This document shows positions 1-7,703 of a stretch of 34,493 nt of DNA, piece by piece; positions within the stretch are counted from its first letter, which is position 1, and every line of letters begins with the position of its first letter. This DNA is from CAYGSN01 sp964352675 (GTDB lineage: Bacteria; Pseudomonadota; Alphaproteobacteria; Micavibrionales; Micavibrionaceae): positions 1-34,493 of the forward strand of contig CAYGSN010000020.1 of assembly GCA_964352675.1 (NCBI GenBank), read 5' to 3'. Under the pieces are notes generated by a model, which saw only the letters and a list, made by a program, of their open reading frames with translations, did no database searches and had not been told where the DNA came from. Position numbers and translations under genes: made by a program.

Positions 1-314
1 GGGCAGTCCTTGATGGGCGCGATATCGGCACCATCATCTGTCCGGATGCACCTGTAAAGCTGTTTATCACTGCCAACGAAAAGGTGCGTGTGCTCCGGCG
101 CTTAAAAGAGTTGCAATCCAAAGGCAAAGACGTTACATATGAGGCCGTTTTGGCGGATATGCGCACGCGTGATGCGCGCGATGCTGAGCGGGACGCAGCG
201 CCTATGAGGCCTGCAGACGACGCCGTTGTCATCGACACCAGCGATCTGAGCCCCGCCGAGGTGGTGAACAGAGCACTGTCCATCATCCAGGAAAAGCTAT
301 CGCCGCGTCATTAG
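1..314 (+). CDS. cmk: Cytidylate kinase, C-terminal part (5' end outside window)
   Basis: The reading frame is open from base 3 and ends at 314, giving about 103 residues of the C-terminus. The stretch LDGRDIGT followed by CPDAPVKLFITA is characteristic of cytidylate kinase, which phosphorylates CMP and dCMP using ATP in the cytoplasm. The following helical region and the end of the visible segment (AEVVNRALSIIQEKL) also fit the family C-terminus. The N-terminal P-loop lies outside the window. cmk directly upstream of rpsA is a widespread bacterial arrangement and supports the call. Confidence 0.93.
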   Translation, partial: AVLDGRDIGTIICPDAPVKLFITANEKVRVLRRLKELQSKGKDVTYEAVLADMRTRDARDAERDAAPMRPADDAVVIDTSDLSPAEVVNRALSIIQEKLSPRH

Positions 315-419
315 CATATCGCGCAAATACGTCCGATCCAAAACGACATCTCTATAACCAAACATGAGAAAGATCATGGGTTTTTAGGGATAATTTTGAC
401 TGAAGAAAGGACTAAAGCT

Positions 420-2333
420 ATGGCAAGTGTAGCTGCAAGATTACAAGACAATACAGACTCGAAGGAATTTGCCGGCCTTCTGCAAGAGTCTTTAAAAGAT
501 CATGACCAGTTCGAGGGAACCGTGGTCAATGGCACAATTATCGCGATTGAGGGGGACGTTGTTGTTGTTGATGTCGGCCTGAAATCCGAAGGACGCATCC
601 CGACGAAGGAGTTTACCAAGCCTGGTGAAGATTCCGAACTTTCAATTGGGGATGTTGTTGAGGTCTATGTCGAAAGAATGGAAGACCGCAATGGAGAATC
701 TCAACTCTCCCGCGAAAAAGCAAGACGTGAAGAAGTCTGGATTGAACTGGAAGCCTCTCACAAGAAAAATGATCGTGTCACCGGTATTATTTTTGGCCGC
801 GTTAAAGGTGGCTTTACCGTTGATCTGGGTGGCGCTGTGGCGTTCCTGCCCGGCTCCCAGGTTGATATCCGCCCCGTGCGCGATGTCGGCCCGTTGATGA
901 ACACGCCTCAGCCGTTTCATATCCTGAAAATGGACCGCGCCCGCGGAAATATCGTTGTTTCCAGACGTGCAGTTCTGGAGGAATCTCGTGAGGAAGCCAG
1001 AAGCGATCTTCTGGAGGCCATCACGGAGGGTCAGGTCGTTAAAGGCGTTGTTAAAAACATCACCGATTACGGCGCTTTTGTTGATCTGGGCGGTGTAGAC
1101 GGATTGCTTCACGTGACTGATATTTCATGGAAACGTGTCAATCACCCGTCTGAGGTTCTAGAAGTCGGTCAAAACATCGATGTTCAGATCATCAAATTTA
1201 ACGAGGAAAGCGGACGTATTTCTCTGGGCATGAAGCAGCTCGAGAATGATCCGTGGCAGGATGTGGCAAGCAAATTCCCGGTCGGCACCAAGCTGAAGGG
1301 AAGCGTGACCAACATTGCCGATTACGGTGCTTTTGTGGAACTGGAAAACGGTATTGAAGGCCTGGTACACGTCTCTGAAATGTCCTGGACCAAAAAGAAT
1401 ATTCACCCCAGCAAGATTGTTTCAACTTCACAGGAAATTGAGGTGATGGTTCTGGATGTGGATGAAGAAAAACGCCGTATCTCCCTTGGCCTGAAACAAT
1501 GTCAGGACAATCCGTGGGAGAAATTCGCCAAAGATCACAAAGCCGGTGACGAGATTGAGGGAGAAATCCGCAACATCACTGAATTCGGCCTGTTTGTGGC
1601 ACTAGGCGAAGAAATCGATGGCATGGTTCACCTGTCCGATGTCTCCTGGGATGACCAGACCGAAGATGCGCTGAAAGCCTTTACAAAAGGTGAAAGCGTC
1701 AAGGCGAAGATCCTAGATATGGACCCCGGAAAAGAACGCGTTGCCCTTGGCATCAAACAGCTCAGCGACGATCCTTATCAGGGTGCGCTGGACGGTATGG
1801 GCAAGGGAGCGGTTGTGACATGTACTGTTTCCGAAATCGGCAATTCGTCGATCGAAGTAACGATCAATGACAAGGTAACCGGCACGATTAAAAAGGCCGA
1901 TCTGTCACGCGAACGTTCTGAACAGCGCCCGGACCGCTTTGCTGTTGGTGAAAAAGTGGATGCGAAAATTACCAGCATTGACAAGAAAACCCGCAAGTTG
2001 ACCCTGTCTATCAAAGCCCGCGAAATCGATGAAGACAAGCAGGCCATGAAAGAGTTCGGTTCAACCGAAAGCGGTGCATCTCTTGGCGATATCCTGGGCG
2101 CGGCCCTTAAGGAAAATGAGGGCAAAGCCCCGGCGACAGAAGAAAAAGCAAAGGAAGAAAAGCCGAAAAAAGCCGCTGCACCTAAGAAGAAAGCCGAAAA
2201 AGCGGAAGCAGATTCTGAAGAAGAATCAGCCGATGCTCAAGAGGAAAAACCAAAGAAAGCAGCCGCGAAAAAACCTGCTGCGAAAAAAGCCTCCTCGGCG
2301 AAAAAGAAAAAAGAAGACGATAAAGACGCATAA
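420..2333 (+). CDS. rpsA: 30S ribosomal protein S1 with lysine/alanine-rich tail
   Basis: S1 binds mRNA on the small ribosomal subunit and helps start translation. Six S1 (OB-fold) repeats are visible at roughly residues 30-96, 115-180, 200-268, 285-355, 372-441 and 458-530. Repeats 3-5 carry the classic pattern of G-x-V-x-N-I-T-D-Y-G-A-F-V followed by G-L-V-H-V-S-x-x-S-W. I place the start at ATG 420 because AAAGGA at 406-411 sits 8 nt upstream; an in-frame TTG at 396 lacks such a site. The protein is 637 residues, longer than the E. coli protein (557). The excess is a low-complexity tail from about residue 565 made of lysine, alanine and glutamate, ending KKKKEDDKDA. The gene follows cmk and ends in a strong terminator. 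Confidence 0.97.
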   Translation: MASVAARLQDNTDSKEFAGLLQESLKDHDQFEGTVVNGTIIAIEGDVVVVDVGLKSEGRIPTKEFTKPGEDSELSIGDVVEVYVERMEDRNGESQLSREKARREEVWIELEASHKKNDRVTGIIFGRVKGGFTVDLGGAVAFLPGSQVDIRPVRDVGPLMNTPQPFHILKMDRARGNIVVSRRAVLEESREEARSDLLEAITEGQVVKGVVKNITDYGAFVDLGGVDGLLHVTDISWKRVNHPSEVLEVGQNIDVQIIKFNEESGRISLGMKQLENDPWQDVASKFPVGTKLKGSVTNIADYGAFVELENGIEGLVHVSEMSWTKKNIHPSKIVSTSQEIEVMVLDVDEEKRRISLGLKQCQDNPWEKFAKDHKAGDEIEGEIRNITEFGLFVALGEEIDGMVHLSDVSWDDQTEDALKAFTKGESVKAKILDMDPGKERVALGIKQLSDDPYQGALDGMGKGAVVTCTVSEIGNSSIEVTINDKVTGTIKKADLSRERSEQRPDRFAVGEKVDAKITSIDKKTRKLTLSIKAREIDEDKQAMKEFGSTESGASLGDILGAALKENEGKAPATEEKAKEEKPKKAAAPKKKAEKAEADSEEESADAQEEKPKKAAAKKPAAKKASSAKKKKEDDKDA

Positions 2334-2366
2334 ATCTTTATTCAAACACTCTTTTAAATCTATCGT

Positions 2367-2398
2367 AAAACCGCCCCAAAGCACCGGGGCGGTTTTTT
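2367..2398 (+). terminator. Rho-independent terminator of rpsA
   Basis: CCGCCCC at 2371-2377 pairs with GGGGCGG at 2386-2392 around an 8-nt loop. AAAA before the stem pairs with the first Ts after it, and a run of six Ts follows at 2393-2398. It lies 34 nt after the rpsA stop codon. Confidence 0.93.
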
Positions 2399-2489
2399 AT
2401 GAGACAATGCTTAAAAAACAAAGCTTCGCAAATCGCTGAAAAATTCTTTCTCTTCAAAGGCTTTTGTTCATAAATGTCCTGAGTTTTTC

Positions 2490-2519
2490 TTGACCATCGC
2501 TCTGGCTTCAGGCAATACT
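2490..2519 (+). promoter_or_regulatory. Candidate sigma-70 promoter for ihfB
   Basis: TTGACC at 2490-2495 is followed, after 18 nt, by AATACT at 2514-2519. It lies in the 254-nt gap between the rpsA terminator and ihfB, where ihfB would need its own promoter. The -10 matches only 4 of 6 consensus bases, so this is a moderate call. I see no other gene in this gap. Confidence 0.45.
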
Positions 2520-2587
2520 AAAGATATTCATGTGACTTTTAAGGCTGTTAAGAGCCTGGACGCTGTATTTTAAGAGGCATATATTCA

Positions 2588-2923
2588 ATGACCAAATCCG
2601 AATTGATCCAAAGGCTGGCCGAGCGCAACCCTCATCTATACCTGCGGGATATTGAAAAAATCGTCGAGACTATTTTTGACGAAATCTCAGGAGCGCTTGT
2701 CGGTGGAGACAGGGTTGAACTGAGAGGATTCGGTGCGTTTTCGGTAAAACACCGCGATGCCAGAACAGGCCGCAATCCCAGAACCGGTGAAACAGTTCAA
2801 GTAGAGGCAAAACGTTTGCCTTTCTTCAAAGCCGGAAAGGCTTTGCGGGAAAACGTAAACAAGGGAGGCGGCTTTGGCTCCGGCGAATCTGCAGGCTCAT
2901 CCGGCGGATTTGGCGATTATTAA
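2588..2923 (+). CDS. ihfB: Integration host factor subunit beta
   Basis: IHF is a heterodimeric DNA-bending nucleoid protein that binds the minor groove and acts in replication, recombination and transcription. The sequence starts MTKSELIQRLAERN, typical of IHF-beta. The DNA-contact arm runs from about residue 46, with GFGAF and the GRNPRTGE arm tip whose proline (residue 64) intercalates between base pairs. The core ends near residue 91. A short Gly/Ser-rich tail of about 20 residues follows, which most orthologues lack. AAGAGG at 2572-2577 is the likely ribosome binding site. Its position after rpsA matches the common rpsA-ihfB order. Confidence 0.96.
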   Translation: MTKSELIQRLAERNPHLYLRDIEKIVETIFDEISGALVGGDRVELRGFGAFSVKHRDARTGRNPRTGETVQVEAKRLPFFKAGKALRENVNKGGGFGSGESAGSSGGFGDY

Positions 2924-2939
2924 GACCGTCATATAAAAT

Positions 2940-3272
2940 ATGCTTGGCTTTTTGCGCTGGATTGCAGGATTTTCCATCACAATCGTTATCGGCGCTTTCG
3001 CGGTCTTTAACCGCCAGGATATCACGCTGTATTACACCCCCTATGAACATAACGTGACACTTCCCCTCTATATGGTCGGGCTGGCTTTCGGCGCAGCTGG
3101 TTTTTTCGTGGGCGCGCTTATGGTCTGGCTAAGCTCTCTTAAGTGGTTTGGACAAGCAAGAACGCAAAAACGAACAATCCGCACACTTGAGAAACAAATG
3201 AATGCTCCGCCCAAAAGTGCCTTGACGAGTACGCCTTCAAATGATTTCTTTCCTGCATTGCCAAAAAGATAA
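2940..3272 (+). CDS. lapA: LapA-domain (DUF1049) inner-membrane protein
   Basis: A 110-residue protein with two predicted transmembrane helices (about residues 3-22 and 42-66). A basic segment with coiled-coil character follows (KWFGQARTQKRTIRTLEKQ). This is the layout of the LapA/YciS family; E. coli LapA works with LapB in controlling lipopolysaccharide synthesis through LpxC turnover. The pattern of a first helix, then NRQ, then a short loop and a second helix with GALMVWLSSL fits the family. It begins 16 nt after ihfB and ends 19 nt before pyrF, so it is probably co-transcribed with them. The position after ihfB is common in proteobacteria. The exact function in this organism is inferred from family membership. 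Confidence 0.82.
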   Translation: MLGFLRWIAGFSITIVIGAFAVFNRQDITLYYTPYEHNVTLPLYMVGLAFGAAGFFVGALMVWLSSLKWFGQARTQKRTIRTLEKQMNAPPKSALTSTPSNDFFPALPKR

Positions 3273-3291
3273 CATTTGAAAGTATAGCGTA

Positions 3292-3999
3292 ATGAACCCT
3301 CCAACAATATTCTGCGCCCTGGACACCAGCGATCTGGATCAAGCCATAATTTGGGCCGCAGAGATTGGGCCCTTGACTGGCGGTTTAAAGCTCGGCCTGG
3401 AATTTTTTAACAGCTTCGGCCCGCAAGGCGTGGAAAAAGTGCGCGAAGCCTGCCCGGAGGCAGCCCTGTTTATGGACCTGAAATTCCATGATATCCCTAA
3501 TACCGTCGCCGGAGCCGTGCGGACAATCTCTGAAAACCTGGCCCCGGCCTATCTAAACATCCATGCTGGCGGTGGACAGGCGATGATGGAGGCTGCAAAA
3601 GCGGCATGCGCTTCTCCCACCCGCCTCCTCGCCGTGACTATCCTCACCTCTCTCTCACACAGTGATTTATGCAAAATTGGATATCAGGGAGACACAGAGG
3701 CCGACTCCGTCAAAAGGCTTGCAAAACTGGCACAAAGCTCGGGGCTGGACGGTGTTGTTTGCTCTGCTCTTGAAATTGAGATGCTGCGCAGCGAATGCGG
3801 CGCGGATTTTATTCTGATGGTTCCTGGCATCCGACCTGCCGGCGCGGATCTACAGGATCAAAAACGGGTCATGACCCCGCAGCAGGCGGTTCATCTTGGG
3901 GCCACGCATCTGGTGATCGGCCGTCCGATCACCGGTGCAGACGACCCAGTCGCAGCCGCACAAGAACTTTTGGATAACTTGTCAAAAACAGGGTCTTAA
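3292..3999 (+). CDS. pyrF: Orotidine 5'-phosphate decarboxylase
   Basis: It converts OMP to UMP, the last step of de novo pyrimidine synthesis, in the cytoplasm. The 235-residue length is usual. The catalytic segment MDLKFHDIPNT holds Asp62, Lys64 and Asp67, and LKLG near residue 33 contributes the other lysine. The phosphate-binding end is seen in VPGIRP and in GATHLVIGRPIT. It lies between lapA and a membrane-protein gene that starts 2 nt after its stop, so it is in the same transcription unit. Confidence 0.97.
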   Translation: MNPPTIFCALDTSDLDQAIIWAAEIGPLTGGLKLGLEFFNSFGPQGVEKVREACPEAALFMDLKFHDIPNTVAGAVRTISENLAPAYLNIHAGGGQAMMEAAKAACASPTRLLAVTILTSLSHSDLCKIGYQGDTEADSVKRLAKLAQSSGLDGVVCSALEIEMLRSECGADFILMVPGIRPAGADLQDQKRVMTPQQAVHLGATHLVIGRPITGADDPVAAAQELLDNLSKTGS

Positions 4000-4001
4000 A
4001 A

Positions 4002-4856
4002 ATGCGCCATTACACACCTAAGATCGGTATTAAAGAGACATCAAATAACGTAAGAGGTTTTGTAAAAAACCATATGGATATTTTTTGGCTGATCTTCAAA
4101 CCCTTGGCTCCCTATATTGCTGTTCTCTATCTTCTTGATGTGGTTGCCACATATTTTCTCTATGGTCCGGAAATTTCAGAAATAGCCGGCTCAGAAGAAG
4201 AAAACAAAGAATTTGGATTAGGCGGTCTGGTTGCGAGTTATTTTTTCACCTGTCTTGCAATATCTTGGCACCGCGTTGTCATTCACGGACCCGATAACTT
4301 CGAACCTATGAACCCTTTTCGCCCTCAGAAAAGCGATTTGGCCTTTATAGCTATGGGAATATTCCTTTTCCTTGTTCCATTTATAGGCGTGTTTACAATT
4401 GTTTTTGTTAGCTCTCTTATAAAATTCCATGGCGCCCTGTGGCTTATAATACCTTTTATAATTGGAGCAATTTATTTTGTTTTAAGAGCAAGCTTTTATT
4501 TCCCGGCAAAAGCCACAGGAAATAGTTTAACGTTGAAACAGGCCCTTTCGATGACAAAAGGATATGTCTGGAAATTTGTAGCCGCCTATTTTTTAGCCGC
4601 ATTAAGGATAACTGTTGCTATGATATTGTTTATTTTTATTACTGTTCTTATTTTGGGAGGAGGTCTGGCGTTATTTAAATCATTGTTCGATATGAATATT
4701 TCTTTACCTCTCATAGAATTTTCTTTTGGATATATCTTGGCTTTACCAATTATTCTTTATTTTCAACCAGTATTAACGGTTATTGGAGTTACCGTTCTTT
4801 CTAATTTCTATCAATACGCCTTGCAAAATTCTGGCTCCTCCTATGACCGACGTTAA
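4002..4856 (+). CDS. Unknown multi-pass membrane protein, AT-rich
   Basis: A 284-residue protein that I do not assign to a named family. Six hydrophobic segments can be seen at roughly residues 28-54, 72-88, 106-134, 143-165, 190-222 and 235-272. A middle stretch, RASFYFPAKATGNSLTLKQA, then about seven residues and WKF, resembles the loop seen in GPDPase-membrane-domain-like proteins (Arg, Pro-Ala, then Thr-Lys/Arg-Gly and Trp), but this is a weak resemblance. The gene is visibly richer in A and T than its neighbours, using many tta, ata and ttt codons. It begins 2 nt after pyrF and overlaps trpF by 14 nt, so it is translated within the operon despite its different composition. Confidence 0.85.
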   Translation: MRHYTPKIGIKETSNNVRGFVKNHMDIFWLIFKPLAPYIAVLYLLDVVATYFLYGPEISEIAGSEEENKEFGLGGLVASYFFTCLAISWHRVVIHGPDNFEPMNPFRPQKSDLAFIAMGIFLFLVPFIGVFTIVFVSSLIKFHGALWLIIPFIIGAIYFVLRASFYFPAKATGNSLTLKQALSMTKGYVWKFVAAYFLAALRITVAMILFIFITVLILGGGLALFKSLFDMNISLPLIEFSFGYILALPIILYFQPVLTVIGVTVLSNFYQYALQNSGSSYDRR

Positions 4857-5478
4857 AATATGCGGAATTAAGACGCCGGAGGCATTAAAAGCCGCCACTG
4901 AAAACGGCGCACGGTTTATTGGCTTTGTGTTTCACCGGCCCTCCCCGCGCAATGTCTCATTCGATACCGCCTGGAATTTGGCGCGCGCCGTCCCCACGGG
5001 TGTGCGCTCGATCGGACTGTTCGTCAATCCGGATGATGAAGTTCTTCAACATATCACAAGCGGCATTCCCCTAGATATGATCCAACTGCACGGACAGGAA
5101 ACCCCGGAGCGAGTTGCACAAATCAAGGAAAGCACTGCCATGCCCGTTATAAAAGCCATATCCATCGCTGCGGCGGATGATTTGAACCAAATCGCAGGAT
5201 ATGAAGCTGTAGCAGACTGGCTGCTCTTTGACACTAAAACCACGGACGGTGCTTCTGGCGGGACTGGACAAAGTTTCGATTGGCAGATACTGTCTGGCCG
5301 AACGTTTAAGCGCCCCTGGATGCTGGCGGGCGGCCTGAATGAAGCGAATGTCGCCGCGGCGCTATCAATCCTTAAACCCGATGCCGTGGATGTGTCCAGC
5401 GGTGTGGAGACAGAGCCTGGAGTGAAAGACGCACAAAAAATTAAAAAGCTTATAAACGCAGTAAAATCAAATGCTTAA
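4843..5478 (+). CDS. trpF: Phosphoribosylanthranilate isomerase
   Basis: It converts phosphoribosylanthranilate to the CdRP intermediate in tryptophan synthesis. I start it at ATG 4843 because the family begins with xxVKICGIxT, giving a 211-residue protein; the 20 codons upstream do not look like family sequence. Catalytic Cys7 (KICGIKT) and Asp130 (LLFDTK) are present. The phosphate-binding loops GGTG, AGGLN and DVSSGVE follow. The start overlaps the preceding membrane gene by 14 nt, and I see no Shine-Dalgarno site, so translation is probably coupled. It overlaps trpB by 8 nt. Confidence 0.96.
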   Translation: MTDVKICGIKTPEALKAATENGARFIGFVFHRPSPRNVSFDTAWNLARAVPTGVRSIGLFVNPDDEVLQHITSGIPLDMIQLHGQETPERVAQIKESTAMPVIKAISIAAADDLNQIAGYEAVADWLLFDTKTTDGASGGTGQSFDWQILSGRTFKRPWMLAGGLNEANVAAALSILKPDAVDVSSGVETEPGVKDAQKIKKLINAVKSNA

Positions 5479-6682
5479 TGCACATACATTGCGAAACGAA
5501 CCGGATAAAAATGGCCATTTCGGGCGCTATGGCGGGCGCTATGTGGCTGAAACTTTGATGCCTCTCATTTTATCGGTGGAGGCCGCTTGGAACGAAGCCA
5601 AAGTGGATCAGGGCTTCTGGGATGAATTTGACATGCTGGCGCGTGATTATATCGGCCGCCCCTCGCCGCTTTATTATGCCGAAAGCGCCACCAGGCATTT
5701 TGGCGGTGCAAAAATCTATTTCAAGCGCGATGAGCTGAACCATACCGGCGCGCATAAAATTAACCACTGCGTTGGGCAGGTCTTGCTGGCACGCCGCATG
5801 GGCAAGACGCGGATCATTGCCGAGACCGGTGCGGGTCAGCACGGTGTGGCCACGGCCACCGTCTGCGCGCTGTTTGACCTGCCCTGCACCGTCTATATGG
5901 GCGCAAAGGATATTGAGCGTCAGGCGCCAAATGTCTTTCGCATGAAGCTTCTGGGCGCGGAGGTCAAACCGGTGCGAAGCGGTTCAGCCTCGCTCAAAGA
6001 TGCAATGAATGAAGCCATGCGTGATTGGGTAACCAATGTACATGATACCTATTACCTGATCGGCACCGTGGCCGGACCGCACCCGTTCCCCGAAATGGTG
6101 CGCACGTTTCAGTCCGTTATCGGCAAGGAAACGCGCGAGCAGATGATGGAGCGCGAAGACCGCCTGCCGGATACGCTGATTGCCGCGATTGGCGGCGGAT
6201 CAAACGCCATGGGCCTGTTTCACCCGTTTCTGGATGATCTCGATGTGGCAATGATCGGCGTGGAAGCCGGTGGCCATGGCGTGGATACAGACCAGCATGC
6301 GGCATCGCTGGCCGGAGGCAAGCCCGGTATTTTACACGGGATGCAAAGCTATTTCCTGCAGGACGAAGACGGCCAGATTCAGGAGGCGCATTCCATTTCC
6401 GCCGGACTGGATTATCCCGGCATCGGGCCCGAACATGCCTGGCTGTTTGACCAGAAGCGGGTCAACTATGTCTCAATTACGGATCAGGAGGCCTTAGAGG
6501 CGTTTCAGCTCTGCGCAAAGCTGGAGGGCATTATTCCGGCGCTCGAGCCCGCCCACGCCTTCGCGCATGTCATGAAAATTGCCCCTGAATTGCCCCGCGA
6601 TCATATCATTGTGATGAATCTCTGCGGCCGCGGGGATAAGGATATTTTCACCGTGGCGGAAAAGCTGGGGGTGGAGCTATGA
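5471..6682 (+). CDS. trpB: Tryptophan synthase beta chain
   Basis: It joins indole and serine to make tryptophan with pyridoxal phosphate, in an alpha2-beta2 complex with TrpA. The 403-residue length is normal. Family marks are FGRYGGRYVAETLM near the N-terminus, the PLP lysine Lys96 in HTGAHKIN, the ETGAGQHGVATAT loop that contains the catalytic glutamate, and GGGSNA for cofactor phosphate binding. It overlaps trpF by 8 nt and the next gene by 4 nt (ATGA). Unusually, two unrelated genes separate it from trpA. Confidence 0.98.
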   Translation: MLNAHTLRNEPDKNGHFGRYGGRYVAETLMPLILSVEAAWNEAKVDQGFWDEFDMLARDYIGRPSPLYYAESATRHFGGAKIYFKRDELNHTGAHKINHCVGQVLLARRMGKTRIIAETGAGQHGVATATVCALFDLPCTVYMGAKDIERQAPNVFRMKLLGAEVKPVRSGSASLKDAMNEAMRDWVTNVHDTYYLIGTVAGPHPFPEMVRTFQSVIGKETREQMMEREDRLPDTLIAAIGGGSNAMGLFHPFLDDLDVAMIGVEAGGHGVDTDQHAASLAGGKPGILHGMQSYFLQDEDGQIQEAHSISAGLDYPGIGPEHAWLFDQKRVNYVSITDQEALEAFQLCAKLEGIIPALEPAHAFAHVMKIAPELPRDHIIVMNLCGRGDKDIFTVAEKLGVEL

Positions 6683-7194
6683 ACCAATACGAAGTCAAAG
6701 CCGGTCTTGCCGAAATCGACGCCTTCACCGTTTGTGGGATTTCCGTTGTCACGGAAAATGCGCGCGCAGCGGAGGATATTAACGCCCTGTGGGAACAATT
6801 TTTCAAAGAAAGCGTCGGCCAGCGCGTGCCGGATAAAGTGGATGACATCATCTATGCGGTTTATTCCGATTATGAGGGCGATCACGAAGCGCCGTATCGG
6901 GTGACGATTGGGTATAGAACAAGCAATAAAGACCCTCACCCCCACCCTCTCCCTCAAAGGAAAGGGGATAACTCTGCTACTTCCTCAGATTTGCATTATG
7001 TAAAATGCAAAGAAGGTGAATATGCGGTCATGAGCGCGGCGGGCGAACAACCCAAGGCGCTGATCGAAACCTGGAAAGCGATCTGGTCCAGCGATCTAGA
7101 GCGCAGCTTTCAGACTGATTTCGAGCTCTACGGCCCGCGCTTTTTCGAAGACGGCGTGCATGAGGTACTAGTCCATGTGGGGGTAAAGAGATGA
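6679..7194 (+). CDS. GyrI-like / AraC-type effector-binding domain protein
   Basis: A 171-residue single-domain protein resembling the stand-alone effector-binding domain of AraC/BmrR-type regulators (GyrI-like family). Supporting marks are an early FTVCGISVVTEN segment, ISxLWEQFF-like helix, DYEGDHEAPYRVTIGY and, after an insertion, GEYAVMSAAGEQPKALIETWKAIW with LYGPRFFEDG near the end. There is no DNA-binding domain, so it is not itself a transcription factor. Such proteins bind small molecules or, in SbmC/GyrI, affect gyrase; the role here is unknown. Residues about 85-100 (DPHPHPLPQRKG and following) look like an inserted repeat and are not family sequence. It overlaps trpB and the next gene by 4 nt each. 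Confidence 0.8.
   Translation: MNQYEVKAGLAEIDAFTVCGISVVTENARAAEDINALWEQFFKESVGQRVPDKVDDIIYAVYSDYEGDHEAPYRVTIGYRTSNKDPHPHPLPQRKGDNSATSSDLHYVKCKEGEYAVMSAAGEQPKALIETWKAIWSSDLERSFQTDFELYGPRFFEDGVHEVLVHVGVKR
6931..6985 (+). repeat. Degenerate palindromic repeat inserted inside a coding region
   Basis: The stretch starting GACCCTCACCCCCACCCTC and continuing through an imperfect purine-rich complement (AAAGGAAAGGGG at 6956-6967) resembles the dispersed palindromic element known in many proteobacteria. When translated in this frame that element gives a PHPNPLPxGEG-type peptide; here it reads PHPHPLPQRKG. It sits in a loop between two conserved segments of the host protein and keeps the frame open. 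The outer borders are approximate. I saw no second copy in the window. Confidence 0.6.
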
Positions 7195-7703
7195 ACCGCA
7201 TCATCGTCATAGGTTGTTGCGGTGCGGGAAAATCAACATTTTCAAAAAACTTAAAAGCAAAAACGAATTTGCCGCTCTATCACATGGATCATCTATACTG
7301 GAAATCCGGCTGGCAAGAAGAAGAGCAAGATATATTTGATGCAAGACTTCAAGACATCCTAGAGAAAGATCAATGGATCCTTGATGGAAACTTCACGCGG
7401 ACCATAGGGAAACGCCTTGAATATGCGGAGCATGTCTTTTTCTTCGATTTTCCGGTCTGGCTTTGCCTTTGGCGGGTTTTAAAACGCGTTGTTTTAAGCC
7501 ATGGGCAGGTGCGCGATGATATGGCCGAAGGCTGTCCGGAGCATTTTAACCTTGGCTTTATGCGCTATATCGCAAGCTATAAAACCCTGACCCGACCCCA
7601 AATTTATGAATCACTGGACAAATTTGGCAAAGACTGCAAAATCACCACCTTTAAGCACCCTCGTGATGTAGAGAACTATTTAGAAAACCATGACCCGCAT
7701 TGA
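7191..7703 (+). CDS. Small P-loop NTPase, 'topology modulation protein' (FlaR-like) family
   Basis: A 170-residue protein with an N-terminal Walker A motif GCCGAGKST (residues 8-16). It is followed by the HMDHLYWKSGW and WILDGNFTRTI segments typical of the adenylate-kinase-like family annotated as topology modulation protein or FlaR. The ILDGNF segment may form part of the acceptor site. The substrate of this family is not established, and I do not claim one. It overlaps the preceding gene by 4 nt and trpA by 14 nt, so it is part of the trp transcript. No membrane segment or signal peptide is seen. Base composition of the first half is somewhat more AT-rich than trpB. Confidence 0.83.
   Translation: MNRIIVIGCCGAGKSTFSKNLKAKTNLPLYHMDHLYWKSGWQEEEQDIFDARLQDILEKDQWILDGNFTRTIGKRLEYAEHVFFFDFPVWLCLWRVLKRVVLSHGQVRDDMAEGCPEHFNLGFMRYIASYKTLTRPQIYESLDKFGKDCKITTFKHPRDVENYLENHDPH

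Noticed and set aside
2074..2439. Lysine/arginine-rich open frame overlapping the end of rpsA
   Set aside because: It is the out-of-frame reading of the AAG/AAA-rich S1 tail and runs through the terminator.
5523..5542. Direct repeat GGGCGCTATG at the start of trpB
   Set aside because: It encodes the conserved GRYGGRY sequence of TrpB and needs no other explanation.
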